NCBI RefSeq assembly: GCF_023554255.2
Contig: NZ_JAMJWD020000002.1
Span: 489,435-553,434 of the forward strand
DNA: 64,000 nucleotides
DNA from: Phyllobacterium sp. 21LDTY02-6
GTDB taxonomy: Bacteria > Pseudomonadota > Alphaproteobacteria > Rhizobiales > Rhizobiaceae
Reading direction: 5' to 3'
The notes under the pieces were generated by a model. That model had not been told where the DNA came from. It ran no database searches and saw nothing but the letters and a program-made list of their open reading frames with translations. Position numbers and translations under genes: made by a program. This document shows, piece after piece, positions 12,751 to 23,335 of this stretch (position 1 is its first letter; the number at the start of each line of letters is the position of its first letter).

Positions 12751-13896
12751 ATGCGATTTTCCGTCATTGCTTCCGCCGTCGTCGCCGCGTTCGTCGGATT
12801 TGGCGGAACGCTGGCCCTTATCATCGCCGCCTCGCAGGCGCTCGGGGCGACCCAGGACCAGACGGCAAGCTGGGTGACGGCGGTCTGCCTCGCCATGTTT
12901 TTCGCGACGGGATATCTCAGCTGGCGCTACCGCATGCCCATCATCACCGCCTGGTCCACGCCGGGACTGGCGCTCATCGGAAGTTCGGCCGGCTTTTCCA
13001 TGCCGGAGGCGGTCGGAGCCTTCATCCTTACCGCCATCGCCATCATCATAACGGGGCTGGCGAAGCCGATCTCGGCGCTCGTCTCCAGGATACCGGCGTC
13101 CATAGCGTCGGGCATGCTTGCAGGCGTGCTCTTCGCCTTCCTGACCGGCGCGGCGCGCACCATACCGGTCGATCCGCTGTTCGTGCTGCCACTCATCGTC
13201 CTTTTCTTCGTCATCCGCCTCTTCAACCCGGCCATGGCGGTGCTTGCGGTGCTCTTCGGCGGCATCTTCTATGCCTTTCTCGCCGGCCGGGTCGAAACCG
13301 TTCCGGCGGTGGAGCTTTCGACGCTCACCCTGATCATGCCGGTCTTCACGCTGCAGGCCGCCATTGGTCTTGCGCTGCCGCTCTATCTCGTGACGATGGC
13401 GTCGCAGAACCTGCCGGGCTTTGCCGTGATGCGAGCGGCCGGATACGAACCGCCAACCGCGGCGGCGCTGCAGGTCACCGGCCTCGCATCGCTGCTGAGC
13501 GCGCCTTTCGGCGCCCATACGAGCAATATGGCGGCGATTTCCGCGGCCATATGCACCGGCCCCGACGCCCATCCCGATCCGGACAAGCGCTGGCTGACCG
13601 GCCCATTCTATGCCTTGAGCTATCTGGTCTTCGCGCTGTTCGGCGCTTCGTTCGTGGCGCTCTTCGCCGTATTGCCGCCGCCGCTGATCGTGCTCGTAGC
13701 CGGGCTGGCGCTGATCGGAGCTGCCGTCAATGCGATGACGCTCGCACTCAAGAAGGAGGATGAGCGGCTGGCCGCCATGGTCACCTTTGCGGTTACCGCC
13801 TCCGGAATCAGCATTGCCGGCATCGGCGCCGCGTTCTGGGCATTGATCGCCGGAATGGCGGTTTTCCTGCTCGACCAGATAAAGAACCGGGCCTGA
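12751..13896 (+). CDS. benE: Benzoate/H+ symporter BenE-family membrane protein
   Basis: 381 aa, almost entirely hydrophobic with about 11-12 transmembrane helices. The pattern matches BenE proteins: MRFSVIASAVVAAFVGFGGT at the start, the TAWSTPGLALIG motif, and the SAPFGAHTSNMAAISAAICTG motif of this UraA/NCS2-fold family. Known members import aromatic acids such as benzoate, coupled to protons. No benzoate catabolic genes are nearby; the linked partner is a hydrolase 9 bases upstream, so another aromatic or organic acid is possible. Confidence 0.9.
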   Translation: MRFSVIASAVVAAFVGFGGTLALIIAASQALGATQDQTASWVTAVCLAMFFATGYLSWRYRMPIITAWSTPGLALIGSSAGFSMPEAVGAFILTAIAIIITGLAKPISALVSRIPASIASGMLAGVLFAFLTGAARTIPVDPLFVLPLIVLFFVIRLFNPAMAVLAVLFGGIFYAFLAGRVETVPAVELSTLTLIMPVFTLQAAIGLALPLYLVTMASQNLPGFAVMRAAGYEPPTAAALQVTGLASLLSAPFGAHTSNMAAISAAICTGPDAHPDPDKRWLTGPFYALSYLVFALFGASFVALFAVLPPPLIVLVAGLALIGAAVNAMTLALKKEDERLAAMVTFAVTASGISIAGIGAAFWALIAGMAVFLLDQIKNRA

Positions 13897-14012
13897 TTTC
13901 AAGCAGATGGCCGAATCCGGATCACGGTTTCTTGAAAAGCCACAAAGTCCATCCCATTTCGTTGATAATCGACCAATTGGGGTCGGGGCTTCTTGAGAAG
14001 GAAGGGCTTTAG

Positions 14013-14459
14013 ATGAACAATACTGCTTTGATCCGGCCGGCCTGGACGCCGGCAACGATCGCCCTGATGATCATCGGGTTCATGCTGTTCTGGCCGCTTG
14101 GCCTTGCCATGCTCGCCTACATTATCTGGGGCGACCGGCTGGATGGCTTCAAGCGCGACGTGAACCGCAAGGCCGGCGGCTTCTGCGGCGCATTCCGCAA
14201 GAGCGGCAACCGTCATGCAGGCTTCGGCCGCGCAGGCTTTGGCACCGGCAACGTTGCCTTCGACGATTGGCGCGACAAGGAACTCGCAAGGCTGGACGAA
14301 GAACGCCGCAAGCTCGAAGAGATGCGCGCCGAATTCGAAGCCTATGCGGAAGAGTTGCGCCGCGCCAAGGACCGCGAGGAGTTCGACCGTTTCATGGCCG
14401 AGCGCAGCCGCAAATCCTCAGGCCCGGTACCGGACGTCACCGACGACGGCAAGGACTGA
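14013..14459 (+). CDS. DUF2852 membrane protein
   Basis: 148 aa. One or two transmembrane helices lie in residues 13-40 (ATIALMIIGFMLFWPLGLAM and the following AYIIWGD). A Gly/Phe-rich basic linker follows, then an Arg/Glu-rich predicted coiled coil at about 85-130 (ELARLDEERRKLEEMRAEF). This is the DUF2852 layout found widely in Rhizobiales; its role is unknown. An AGAAGGAAGG ribosome site precedes the ATG. A hairpin terminator follows. Confidence 0.85.
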   Translation: MNNTALIRPAWTPATIALMIIGFMLFWPLGLAMLAYIIWGDRLDGFKRDVNRKAGGFCGAFRKSGNRHAGFGRAGFGTGNVAFDDWRDKELARLDEERRKLEEMRAEFEAYAEELRRAKDREEFDRFMAERSRKSSGPVPDVTDDGKD

Positions 14460-14500
14460 CGAAGTCCTCCCGCGGCAAGGACCGCGGGAGCAACCAATCG

Positions 14501-14529
14501 GAAGGCCCAGCGATGGGCCTTCCCTTCTT
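14501..14529 (+). terminator. Terminator after the DUF2852 gene
   Basis: Stem GAAGGCCCA (14501-14509) with TGGGCCTTC (14514-14522), loop GCGA, followed by a T-rich tail. A second GC-rich hairpin (CTCCCGCGG / CCGCGGGAG) lies just upstream at about 14466-14490. Confidence 0.75.
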
Positions 14530-14606
14530 GCTGCCACACCCCTTCTTCCTGAAGCCCCCTTCCAATTCCCCTCACTATTTTTCTTCGAATCGTATATTCA
14601 TCATCC

Positions 14607-15365
14607 ATGGTTCTTTCGCTTTTCCGTGCCCCCAAAAAGGCGGCGGTGACACTCAAGGCTGAACGCAGTTATGAGGTCGCGGGCCGAATCCTTCCGCTGC
14701 GCGTCATGGAAAATCCGCGCGCGACCCGGCTGACGCTGCGTATCGACGCGGGCGGCAAGGGCCTGCGCATGACGGTTCCCCCGGGCATGCCCGGCCGCGA
14801 GATAGAGCGCTTTCTTGCCAAGCACGAGGGCTGGATCGAAACGCGCATCGCAAAGATGCCGAACCAGCCGAAAGTCCGCCCCGGCATCCGGATTCCGGTG
14901 CGCGGCGTTCCGCATCTGGTGGTGCATGAACCGGCCAGCCGCGGCACGGTGCGACAGGAAAATGGCGCGGAAGGGCCGAGGCTGATCGTCTATGGCGACC
15001 GTCCGCATCTGGCGCGGCGGGTTTCGGACTTCCTGAAGCGGGAGGCGCGCAAGGATATCGAGCTGCTCGTCGCCCGCCACACGGCAACCGTCGGCAGGCG
15101 GGCAAAGGCCATCCGCCTGAAAGACACCAAGAGCCGCTGGGGCTCCTGCACGTCGGACGGAACCTTGTCGTTCTCCTGGCGGATCATGATGGCGCCGCCG
15201 CCGATCATCGACTATCTGGTCGCGCATGAGGTGGCGCATCTCATCGAGATGAACCATGGCCCGCGCTTCTGGAAACTGTGCGGCGAACTCTGCCCCGACA
15301 CCGAGCGCTGCAAGGCATGGCTCAAGCGCAATGGCGGCGCCCTGCAGGCGATCGATTTCGCCTGA
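14607..15365 (+). CDS. YgjP-type zinc metallopeptidase (DUF45, M48-like)
   Basis: 252 aa. The zinc site is clear: HEVAHLIEMNHGPRFW gives the HExxH pair and the downstream His. The family's KSRWGSCTSDGTLSFSWR segment precedes it. The N-terminal half is a beta-rich domain with basic residues (NPRATRLTLRIDAGG). No signal peptide, so cytosolic. E. coli YgjP belongs here and is sometimes linked to restriction systems, but no such genes are nearby. The stop overlaps the next start by one base (TGATG), indicating translational coupling. Confidence 0.9.
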   Translation: MVLSLFRAPKKAAVTLKAERSYEVAGRILPLRVMENPRATRLTLRIDAGGKGLRMTVPPGMPGREIERFLAKHEGWIETRIAKMPNQPKVRPGIRIPVRGVPHLVVHEPASRGTVRQENGAEGPRLIVYGDRPHLARRVSDFLKREARKDIELLVARHTATVGRRAKAIRLKDTKSRWGSCTSDGTLSFSWRIMMAPPPIIDYLVAHEVAHLIEMNHGPRFWKLCGELCPDTERCKAWLKRNGGALQAIDFA

Positions 15366-16015
15366 TGCCGGCTGGCATGCCGCGCAGCATCGCCGCTGCG
15401 GCCCGCATCCTGTGGGAGTACCACCTCGTCTACGACGAGCTGGTGCCGAGCGACCTCATCATCGGCCTCGGCAGCTATGATCTGCGCGTCGCCGATCGCT
15501 GCGCGCAATTGTTCCGGCTTGGCCTTGCGCCGTCCATCCTGTTCACCGGCAAGGCCGGCAACTGGACGCAAGGGCTTTATCCGAGCTCGGAAGCCGAGGC
15601 CTTCGCCGCGCGGGCCGAAGCTCTCGGCGTTCCGTCAGACTGCATCCTCGTCGAGCCGCATGCCACCAATATCGGCGAGAACATCCGCTTTGCGCGGTCA
15701 ATGTCGCCCGGCGTGGCGCGTGCGATCATCATCACCAAGCCGCAGACGCAGCGACGCGCGCTAGCCACCGTCAAGGCGCAATGGCCCGAAATTTCCGCGC
15801 TCGTCAGCGCACCGCTCACGCCATTCGAGCAACAGCCGACCGCGAACTATCCGCTCGACATGCTGATCGCCGAGATGGTGGGCGATATCCGCCGCATCAT
15901 CGACTACCCGGCGCTCGGCTTCCAGATACCGCAGGCGGTTCCGGACGAAGTGCTCCGCGCCTGTGACCATCTGGTGGCCCATGGTCATGACGGGCATCTG
16001 CACGCGAAACTATGA
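15365..16015 (+). CDS. YdcF-family protein (DUF218, SanA/ElyC-like)
   Basis: 216 aa from the ATG at 15365, which overlaps the upstream stop codon. The DUF218 core begins DLIIGLGSYDLRVADRCAQL and contains SILFTGKAGNWTQG, ATNIGENIRFAR and AIIITKPQTQRRA, the usual nucleotide-binding-like Rossmann pattern. No transmembrane helix is visible, so it resembles soluble YdcF rather than membrane-bound ElyC. Role uncertain; family members touch envelope biogenesis or bind S-adenosylmethionine. It converges with the DUF1402 gene with no gap. Confidence 0.87.
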   Translation: MPAGMPRSIAAAARILWEYHLVYDELVPSDLIIGLGSYDLRVADRCAQLFRLGLAPSILFTGKAGNWTQGLYPSSEAEAFAARAEALGVPSDCILVEPHATNIGENIRFARSMSPGVARAIIITKPQTQRRALATVKAQWPEISALVSAPLTPFEQQPTANYPLDMLIAEMVGDIRRIIDYPALGFQIPQAVPDEVLRACDHLVAHGHDGHLHAKL

Positions 16016-16981
16016 TCAGAACAGGGATTTCAACTGGCTGATCTTGTCATTGACGAGCCAGCCATAATAATTTTCCTCAGGCATTTGCGGCGGCTCGCCA
16101 TTCGCCGCGCGCTCCGCATTGGCGTTGGCAAGGGAGCGGGCGCGGCTATCGGCGCCGCCGGTATTGTAGAGCGTGGCGGTGATGCCCGGGTTCTTCGAGA
16201 TGTCCATGTCGGCGACGCGGCGATAGACATCGATCGAATGTTTGAGGGAAGCGGCCATGTAGGGCAGCGTGAGATCGGGATCCATGATCGTCTTGTAGAC
16301 GTCGCCCGCATCGTCGGCGCTCAGCTTCGGCAAGCCGGAATAGCGATTGACCATGTCGGTCATCTGCAGCGCCACCAATGGGCTCAGCTGCCCGAGGCCG
16401 AAGCTCTGCCCGGCATAGAAGGGCTGGAAGAAGACCGCGCTCAAACGATTCTTGGGAAACCGCTTGCCGCCGACGCTGGCGCCGCGAAAATCCTTGTCCC
16501 ACACGGCCTCGCGGCAGGTCCAGAGCCTCAAACTGTCCTTGAAGCGTGCGCATTCGGCAAATTGCGGCCGCTTGACGAACTCGCCGATCGTCTCGCCGTC
16601 ATAATCGAAGCTCAGCCCCTGCTTCACATAGGAGACGGCCTTGACGTAATAGGTCTGCAGGCGGTCATAGGCATCGACATTGTAGGTATGCTCGCCGACG
16701 AGCGCACCGGCGATATGCACCGGATCGATGCCATAGGTGCGCGAGACGCTGACGATCTTGGCGCGCAGCTTCGAATCCGTCTTCAGGAGATTGTATATCT
16801 TCTGGAACTTGGCCTCGTAGGTGGTGTTCATCTCGCGCGTGCGCTTGGCCGATGCCGCCGGAACGCCCGGCTGGCTGGCATTGCGATTGCCCTCCGGCAC
16901 GACGGTGACCGCCATCGAGGGCTGGAGCAACGCGCCAAGCAGGAGGACGCTCATCGCGAGAAGACAGAAATGCCGTTTCAT
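16016..16981 (-). CDS. DUF1402 exported protein, lytic-transglycosylase-like
   Basis: 321 aa from the ATG at 16981 (MKRHFCLLAMSVLLLGALLQ), a clear signal peptide with cleavage near PSMAV; a 12-codon longer frame would bury it. Residues about 70-260 carry helices and motifs that recall transglycosylase-type folds (GIDPVHIAGALVGEHTYN, FYAGQSFGLGQLSPLVALQM). The Glu in GEHTYN could be a catalytic acid, by analogy only. DUF1402 proteins are common in Rhizobiales and uncharacterised. Convergent with YdcF and 157 bases after hslU, beyond hslU's terminator. Confidence 0.82.
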   Translation of the reverse strand: MKRHFCLLAMSVLLLGALLQPSMAVTVVPEGNRNASQPGVPAASAKRTREMNTTYEAKFQKIYNLLKTDSKLRAKIVSVSRTYGIDPVHIAGALVGEHTYNVDAYDRLQTYYVKAVSYVKQGLSFDYDGETIGEFVKRPQFAECARFKDSLRLWTCREAVWDKDFRGASVGGKRFPKNRLSAVFFQPFYAGQSFGLGQLSPLVALQMTDMVNRYSGLPKLSADDAGDVYKTIMDPDLTLPYMAASLKHSIDVYRRVADMDISKNPGITATLYNTGGADSRARSLANANAERAANGEPPQMPEENYYGWLVNDKISQLKSLF

Positions 16982-17068
16982 GCCAAATCCACTCAGTTCC
17001 GGTCGGGACCTTCCCATACCGCCTCGCTCGTAGCAAAGCCAGAATTTCCTTCAAAATCGGCCGATACA

Positions 17069-17100
17069 TAAAAAATGCCCCCTCGAGAGTCGAGGGGGCA
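17069..17100 (-). terminator. Terminator of hslU
   Basis: An 11-bp perfect stem TGCCCCCTCGA (17076-17086) with TCGAGGGGGCA (17090-17100), loop GAG, followed on the minus strand by a T-run. It is the strongest intrinsic terminator in the left half of the window. Confidence 0.95.
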
Positions 17101-17138
17101 GGAGCGATAAGCCGCCGGCGATGCCGATCGGTCACAGG

Positions 17139-18446
17139 TCAGAGGATGAAGCGCGACAGATCGGCATTCTTCGCCATGTCGCCAACGGTCTCGCGCACAT
17201 ATTTGGCATCGACCGTATAGGAAGCACCCGCCTTGTCCGGAGCGCTGAACGATATGTCGTCCAGCACGCGCTCCATCACGGTCTGCAGCCGCCGCGCACC
17301 GATGTTCTCGACCGTCGCATTGAGATCGACGGCGATATCCGCCAGCGCGTCGATCGCGTCATCCGTGATGTCGAGCTTGACCTCCTCGGTCGCCATCAGC
17401 GCGATATACTGCTTGAGCAGGCTCGCCTCAGGCTCGGTGAGGATGCGGCGCATGTCGTCGCGCGTCAGGGCACTCAGCTCGACGCGGATCGGCAGGCGCC
17501 CCTGCAATTCCGGCAGAAGATCGGACGGCTTCGACACATGGAACGCGCCCGACGCGATGAACAGGATGTGATCCGTCTTGATCGGGCCGTATTTGGTGGC
17601 GACGGTCGTACCCTCGACCAGCGGCAGCAGATCGCGCTGCACGCCTTCACGCGATACACCTGCACCCATCCCGCCATCCCGGGCAGCAATCTTGTCGATC
17701 TCGTCGAGGAACACGATGCCGTCATTCTCGGCCGAGCGCAGCGCCTCCTGCGTGATCTGGTCCTGGTCCAGAAGCTTGTCGGATTCGTCATTGATCAGCA
17801 GTGCGTAGGAATCCTTCACCGTCGTCTTGACGGTCTTGCTGCGTCCGCCCATGGCCTTGCCCAGCATGTCGCTGAGGTTGAGCACGCCGATATTGGCGCC
17901 GGGCATGCCTGGCAGCTCGAAATTCGGCATTCCCGAACCCGTATCGGCGACCTCGACCTCGATCTCCTTGTCGTCGATCAGTCCGTCGCGAAGCTTCTTG
18001 CGGAAACTGTCGCGCGTCGCCGGGCTTGCCGTCTTGCCGACCAGCGCATCGAGCACGCGCTCTTCGGCATTGAGATGGGCCTTGGCCTTGACGTCCTCGC
18101 GCTTTTTCTCGCGCACGAGGCCGATGGCCACTTCCACGAGGTCGCGGATGATCTGTTCGACATCGCGGCCGACATAACCGACCTCGGTGAACTTCGTGGC
18201 TTCGACCTTGATGAAGGGAGCGCCAGCCAGCTTGGCCAGGCGGCGCGAGATTTCGGTCTTGCCGACGCCGGTGGGCCCGATCATCAGAATATTCTTCGGC
18301 ATGACCTCTTCGCGCATCTGGCCTTCCAGCTGCTGCCGGCGCCAGCGATTGCGCAATGCAATGGCAACGGCCCGCTTGGCGTCGTTCTGGCCGATAATGT
18401 AGCGGTCGAGTTCGGATACGATCTCTCTTGGGGAAAATGTCGTCAT
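17139..18446 (-). CDS. hslU: ATP-dependent protease ATPase subunit HslU
   Basis: 435 aa, full length. A hexameric AAA+ unfoldase that feeds substrates into the HslV peptidase. Walker A is GPTGVGKT at residues 57-64, and Walker B is [15 protein letters not shown]. The I domain lies between the AAA+ halves at roughly 110-240. The C-terminal tail ends DLSRFIL, which inserts into HslV to activate it. It is the third gene of hslV-GNAT-hslU and ends at a strong terminator. Confidence 0.99.
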   Translation of the reverse strand: MTTFSPREIVSELDRYIIGQNDAKRAVAIALRNRWRRQQLEGQMREEVMPKNILMIGPTGVGKTEISRRLAKLAGAPFIKVEATKFTEVGYVGRDVEQIIRDLVEVAIGLVREKKREDVKAKAHLNAEERVLDALVGKTASPATRDSFRKKLRDGLIDDKEIEVEVADTGSGMPNFELPGMPGANIGVLNLSDMLGKAMGGRSKTVKTTVKDSYALLINDESDKLLDQDQITQEALRSAENDGIVFLDEIDKIAARDGGMGAGVSREGVQRDLLPLVEGTTVATKYGPIKTDHILFIASGAFHVSKPSDLLPELQGRLPIRVELSALTRDDMRRILTEPEASLLKQYIALMATEEVKLDITDDAIDALADIAVDLNATVENIGARRLQTVMERVLDDISFSAPDKAGASYTVDAKYVRETVGDMAKNADLSRFIL

Positions 18447-18486
18447 GGGAATCTCATTTCATCCTGCCCGCGAAGGGCGGTTGTTC

Positions 18487-18999
18487 TTAACCAATATCCG
18501 GATTGTCCCGCGCCATCATCAGTGCGGGTCCGTAGATGGAGGTGCGGGTATCGAATGCGGCAAACCCGGCTTTCTGATAGGCGCGGATGGCGCGTTTATT
18601 GCCGGGATCGGGATCGACGATGACGCGTGGAACGCCTTCTTCGAACAATAGCGAGACGAATTCCCCGATGATGCGCGATCCGTGGCCCTGGCCGAGCATT
18701 TCCTCGGCGCCGATGAACTGGTCGAGGCCAAGGGTGCCGGTGGGCTGGTCCTGGTATGGATGGTCTTCCTCCAGGTGCGGATCATAGGTCTGCAGGTAGC
18801 CGATCGCCTCGTCGCCAAGCATGACGATGAACGGTTCGACCGAAATGCTGTCCATATGCGCCTCGATCGCCGACAGTTCGTCCGCATGGTCTCCCCACCA
18901 CTGCGCCACATGCGGCTCCGCCAGCCATCGTGAAATCAATTTCAGATGACGCGGCTCCACCGGAACGAAGCGGTAGTGGAATGGATTGTCAGTCGGCAT
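18487..18999 (-). CDS. GNAT acetyltransferase (AAC(6')/siderophore-type)
   Basis: 170 aa. The N-terminal FRFVP-like strand, the [14 protein letters not shown] motif and the acetyl-CoA loop in [13 protein letters not shown] match the Acetyltransf_8 branch that includes aminoglycoside 6'-N-acetyltransferases and siderophore or lysine acetylases. [18 protein letters not shown] is the C-terminal GNAT signature. Its start overlaps the hslV stop by 11 bases and hslU follows after 40 bases, so it is part of the hslVU transcript. Substrate unknown; a drug-resistance role should not be assumed. Confidence 0.9.
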   Translation of the reverse strand: MPTDNPFHYRFVPVEPRHLKLISRWLAEPHVAQWWGDHADELSAIEAHMDSISVEPFIVMLGDEAIGYLQTYDPHLEEDHPYQDQPTGTLGLDQFIGAEEMLGQGHGSRIIGEFVSLLFEEGVPRVIVDPDPGNKRAIRAYQKAGFAAFDTRTSIYGPALMMARDNPDIG

Positions 19000-19543
19000 C
19001 GATGCTCTCTAGCGTGACGCTCGAATTGGTGTAGATGCAGATCTCGGCGGCGATCTCCATGGCCCGGCGGGCGATTTCCTCAGCACTCTTGTCCGAATCC
19101 GCGAGGGCGCGGGCTGCGGCCAGGGCATAATTGCCGCCGGAGCCTATGGCCATCACGCCGTGCTCGGGTTCAAGCACGTCGCCATTGCCGGTAAGCGCGA
19201 GCGTCACCGATTTGTCGGCGACGAGCATCATCGCCTCGAGGCGGCGCAGATAGCGGTCCGTGCGCCAATCCTTGGCGAGTTCCACGCAGGCGCGCATCAA
19301 TTGGTCCGGATATTGCTCGAGCTTGCTTTCGAGCCGCTCGAGCAGGGTGAAGGCATCCGCGGTGGCGCCGGCGAAACCGGCAATGACATTGCCCTTGCCG
19401 ATGCGGCGCACCTTGCGGGCATTGCCCTTCATGACGGTATTGCCGAGACTGACCTGTCCGTCACCGGCGATCACCACCTTGCCGCCCTTGCGGACGGTCA
19501 CGATGGTCGTCCCATACATTGTGGAGGGATTGTGTTCTTGCAT
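18989..19543 (-). CDS. hslV: ATP-dependent protease peptidase subunit HslV
   Basis: 184 aa. A proteasome-type N-terminal-threonine peptidase that forms the dodecameric core of HslUV. The short propeptide [11 protein letters not shown] is removed to expose Thr12 of [20 protein letters not shown]. The conserved Lys in VRKGGK and the [13 protein letters not shown] segment are present. First gene of the cluster, divergent from hisB over 180 bases; I looked for an RpoH-type promoter there but saw no convincing match. The 3' end overlaps the GNAT gene. Confidence 0.99.
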   Translation of the reverse strand: MQEHNPSTMYGTTIVTVRKGGKVVIAGDGQVSLGNTVMKGNARKVRRIGKGNVIAGFAGATADAFTLLERLESKLEQYPDQLMRACVELAKDWRTDRYLRRLEAMMLVADKSVTLALTGNGDVLEPEHGVMAIGSGGNYALAAARALADSDKSAEEIARRAMEIAAEICIYTNSSVTLESIDAD

Positions 19544-19723
19544 GACTTGCTCCTTAAGCGGGTTCGCATATGCCCCGACTGGCAGCGGATCGAACCCCTT
19601 TCTTGCACTTATGTATGATACCGTTGCCGAAATGCAAATGCCCGCCGCGCCTGCGCCATCAAAGCGTTTGGAGATTCGGCGATCGTGTTCTAGAAGGCCT
19701 CATCCAATGGCAATCCGGACGGA

Positions 19724-20338
19724 ATGACAATGACGAGCGGCAACAAACGCAGTGCAACGATCGAGCGCAGGACCAAGGAGACCGGCATCAGCGTCGGCAT
19801 CGACCTCGATGGCACCGGCACCTTCGATATCGCTACAGGCGTCGGCTTTTTCGATCACATGCTGGAGCAATTGTCGCGGCACTCGCTGATCGACATGACC
19901 ATCAAGGCGGATGGCGATCTGCACATAGACGACCACCATACGGTGGAAGATACGGGTATCGCACTCGGCCAGGCAATCGCACAGGCACTCGGCGACCGGC
20001 GCGGGATCAACCGCTATGCCTCGCTCGACCTTGCCATGGACGAGACCCTGACGCGCGCCGCGCTCGATGTCTCGGGCCGCCCCTATCTCGTCTGGAACGT
20101 CGATTTCTCCGCACCGAAGATCGGCACCTTCGACACCGAGCTGGTGCGTGAGTTCTTCCATGCCCTGGCGCAGAATGCCGGGATCACGCTGCATGTCGCC
20201 AATCTTTATGGCGCCAACAATCATCACATTGCGGAGACATGCTTCAAGGCCGTGGCCCGCACCTTGCGGCACGCCATCGAAACCGACCCGCGTCAGAGGG
20301 ACGTCATTCCTTCGACGAAGGGCTCTCTGAAAGGCTGA
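19724..20338 (+). CDS. hisB: Imidazoleglycerol-phosphate dehydratase
   Basis: 204 aa, the monofunctional form. Sixth step of histidine synthesis: IGP to imidazole-acetol phosphate. The paired metal-binding signatures are visible: [14 protein letters not shown] with [16 protein letters not shown], and later [21 protein letters not shown]. An in-frame ATG six bases downstream is an alternative start. It opens the hisB-DUF2628-hisH-hisA-hisF-hisE-coaA cluster. Confidence 0.98.
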   Translation: MTMTSGNKRSATIERRTKETGISVGIDLDGTGTFDIATGVGFFDHMLEQLSRHSLIDMTIKADGDLHIDDHHTVEDTGIALGQAIAQALGDRRGINRYASLDLAMDETLTRAALDVSGRPYLVWNVDFSAPKIGTFDTELVREFFHALAQNAGITLHVANLYGANNHHIAETCFKAVARTLRHAIETDPRQRDVIPSTKGSLKG

Positions 20339-20341
20339 GCC

Positions 20342-20824
20342 ATGGCTCGCTATCTCGTTTTGACGCCTGAATGGCCGGATGACACGGAAGAGCGGACAGT
20401 CTTCATCCGCGACGGATTCTCCTTGCTGGCATTCCTCTTCCCGGTGCCGTGGCTGCTGCTGCGGCGCCTGTGGTTCCATGCGATCATGATCCTGGCGGCG
20501 ACGACCGGCATGTCGATGCTCGGCGCTTCCAGCGGCCACGGCGTGGCGGCTGCGCTCGTCACGACCCTGCTTTTTGCCCTTGTCGGGCTGGAAGCCAATC
20601 ATTGGCGCGCCCAACGTCTCATCCGGCACGGCTATGCCGAGAGCGGAATCGTTCATGCCGCAAGCGCGTCCGATGCCGAGATCATTTATTTCCATGACAG
20701 GGCACAGCTTGCCCCGCCTCCGCCGGAACCGGCGGCCATACACCGGGACAAACCTGTTGCGGGACCAGCAATGCCAGTTCGCGGCGGCATGGTCGGCCTC
20801 GTCGGCCATCGCGGGGATATTTGA
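20342..20824 (+). CDS. DUF2628 small membrane protein
   Basis: 160 aa. Two to three hydrophobic helices lie at about residues 27-60 ([18 protein letters not shown] onward) and 65-90. A short soluble tail rich in Pro follows. This matches the DUF2628 family often embedded in rhizobial his operons. It starts 3 bases after hisB and stops one base before hisH, so it must be translated from the his transcript. Its role in or beside histidine synthesis is unknown. Confidence 0.85.
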   Translation: MARYLVLTPEWPDDTEERTVFIRDGFSLLAFLFPVPWLLLRRLWFHAIMILAATTGMSMLGASSGHGVAAALVTTLLFALVGLEANHWRAQRLIRHGYAESGIVHAASASDAEIIYFHDRAQLAPPPPEPAAIHRDKPVAGPAMPVRGGMVGLVGHRGDI

Positions 20825-20825
20825 G

Positions 20826-21476
20826 ATGCGCGTCGCCATCATAGATTACGGCTCCGGCAACCTGCGCTCCGCGACCAAGGCGTTCGAGCGCGCGTCGCGT
20901 GAAAGCGGCATGGATGCAACCATCGAGTTGACGGCCGATGCGGACCGCGTGCGCCGTGCGGACAGGATCGTGCTTCCTGGTGTTGGCGCCTATGCGGATT
21001 GCCGTCGCGGCCTTGACGCGGTGCCAGGCATGGTCGAGGCGATCCACGAGGTGGCGATCGACAAGGCACGGCCCTTCCTCGGCATCTGCGTCGGCATGCA
21101 GCTCATGTCGTCGCGCGGGCTGGAAAAGACCATTTCCCGCGGATTCGACTGGATCAAGGGCGATGTGCGCGAAATGGTGCCTTCCGATCCGGCGTTGAAA
21201 ATACCACAGATCGGCTGGAACACGATCCGGCTGACGCGCCCGCATCCGCTGTTCGATGGAATTGAAACGGGTCCGAAAGGCCTGCACGCCTATTTCGTCC
21301 ATTCCTATTTCCTCGATGCGGAGCTTGAAAACGACGTCGTCGCCTTTACCGAATATGGCGGGCCGGTCACCGCTGCCGTCGCCAACGACAATATGGCCGG
21401 CACCCAGTTCCATCCCGAGAAGAGCCAGGCGTTGGGCCTGGCGCTCATCGCCAATTTCCTGAGGTGGAATCCATGA
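20826..21476 (+). CDS. hisH: Imidazole glycerol phosphate synthase, glutamine amidotransferase subunit
   Basis: 216 aa from the ATG at 20826 ([15 protein letters not shown]). HisH releases ammonia from glutamine and passes it through the HisF barrel. The class I amidotransferase triad is visible: Cys in [11 protein letters not shown], and His and Glu in TQFHPEKSQ. Start and stop overlap or abut neighbours (DUF2628 upstream, ATGA overlap with hisA). Confidence 0.98.
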   Translation: MRVAIIDYGSGNLRSATKAFERASRESGMDATIELTADADRVRRADRIVLPGVGAYADCRRGLDAVPGMVEAIHEVAIDKARPFLGICVGMQLMSSRGLEKTISRGFDWIKGDVREMVPSDPALKIPQIGWNTIRLTRPHPLFDGIETGPKGLHAYFVHSYFLDAELENDVVAFTEYGGPVTAAVANDNMAGTQFHPEKSQALGLALIANFLRWNP

Positions 21477-22212
21477 TTCTTTTTCCCGCGATCGACCTGA
21501 AGGACGGCGAATGCGTACGCCTGAGGCTTGGCGACATGGATCAGGCAACCGTCTACAATGCCGATCCGGCCGCGCAGGCACGCGAATTCGAGGCACAGGG
21601 CTTCGAATGGCTGCATGTGGTCGACCTCAATGGCGCCTTCTCCGGCCGGTCGGTCAATGGCGCCGCCGTGGAGGCCATTCTTGCGGCGACGAGCAACCCG
21701 GTGCAACTCGGAGGTGGCATCCGTACCCTCGATCATATCGAGAGCTGGCTGGAAAAGGGACTGGCGCGCGTGATCCTCGGTACCGTCGCGGTGCGCGATC
21801 CTGCCCTCGTCATTGAAGCCTGCAGGCGCTTCCCCGGCAAGATCGCCGTCGGCATCGATGCCAAGGGCGGCAAGGTCGCCGTCGAGGGCTGGGCCGAGGC
21901 TTCGACGCTCGGCGTTGTCGAGCTCGCCAGGAAATTCGAAGGCGCCGGCGTCGCCGCCATCATCTACACGGATATCGACCGCGACGGTGTCCTTGCCGGC
22001 ATCAATTGGGAATCGACGCTGGCGCTGGCCGAGGCGGTCTCGATACCGGTGATCGCATCGGGCGGCCTCGCTTCCATTGCCGATATCGTGCGCATGACGA
22101 TGCCGGATGCCGCCAGGCTCGAGGGCGCGATTTCCGGAAGAGCGCTTTATGATGGCCGCATCGACGCCGCCGAGGCGCTCGATATTCTGCGTAAAGCGAA
22201 GGAGCGGGCGGC

Positions 22213-22216
<4 letters not shown>
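21473..22216 (+). CDS. hisA: Phosphoribosylformimino-AICAR-P isomerase
   Basis: 247 aa from the ATG at 21473, which overlaps the hisH stop (ATGA). A TIM barrel that catalyses the Amadori rearrangement of ProFAR to PRFAR. The catalytic Asp is in [14 protein letters not shown] and the second in [12 protein letters not shown]. Half-barrel phosphate loops VQLGGGIRT and [10 protein letters not shown] are present. ATGA coupling to hisF follows. Confidence 0.98.
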
Positions 22217-23009
<793 letters not shown>

Positions 23010-23013
<4 letters not shown>

Positions 23014-23333
23014 CATCTTTCAGCCTCTCCGATCTCGAACGGATCGTCACGCAGCGCGCCGCATCCAGCGATGGCGGTTCCTACACCGCGAGCCTCTATG
23101 CCAAGGGCATAGGCAAGGCAGGGCAGAAGCTCGGTGAAGAAGCGGTGGAGACGGTGATCGCCGCCGTAACCGGCGACCGGGACGGCGTTATTTCAGAAAG
23201 CGCGGATTTGCTCTATCATCTTCTCGTTGTCCTCGGCATTTCCGGCGTGGCGCTTGACGATGTCCTTGCGGAACTGCAGCGGCGGACCAGCCAGAGCGGG
23301 CTGGAGGAAAAAGCTGCCCGGGGACAGGACTGA
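23010..23333 (+). CDS. hisE: Phosphoribosyl-ATP pyrophosphatase
   Basis: 107 aa. Second step of histidine synthesis: PR-ATP to PR-AMP. The MazG-like metal site is visible in [19 protein letters not shown] and [14 protein letters not shown]. It is a separate gene here; the fused hisIE of enterics is absent and hisI is not in the window. Confidence 0.98.
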
Positions 23334-23335
23334 TC

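Noticed and set aside
11887-14055. 722-codon minus-strand frame across the hydrolase and BenE genes
   Set aside because: Product is Arg/Gly/Glu-rich with no domain; both real genes on the other strand have clear family motifs.
18487-18999. Aminoglycoside resistance gene
   Set aside because: The fold branch is shared with housekeeping acetylases, and location inside hslVU argues against an acquired resistance gene.
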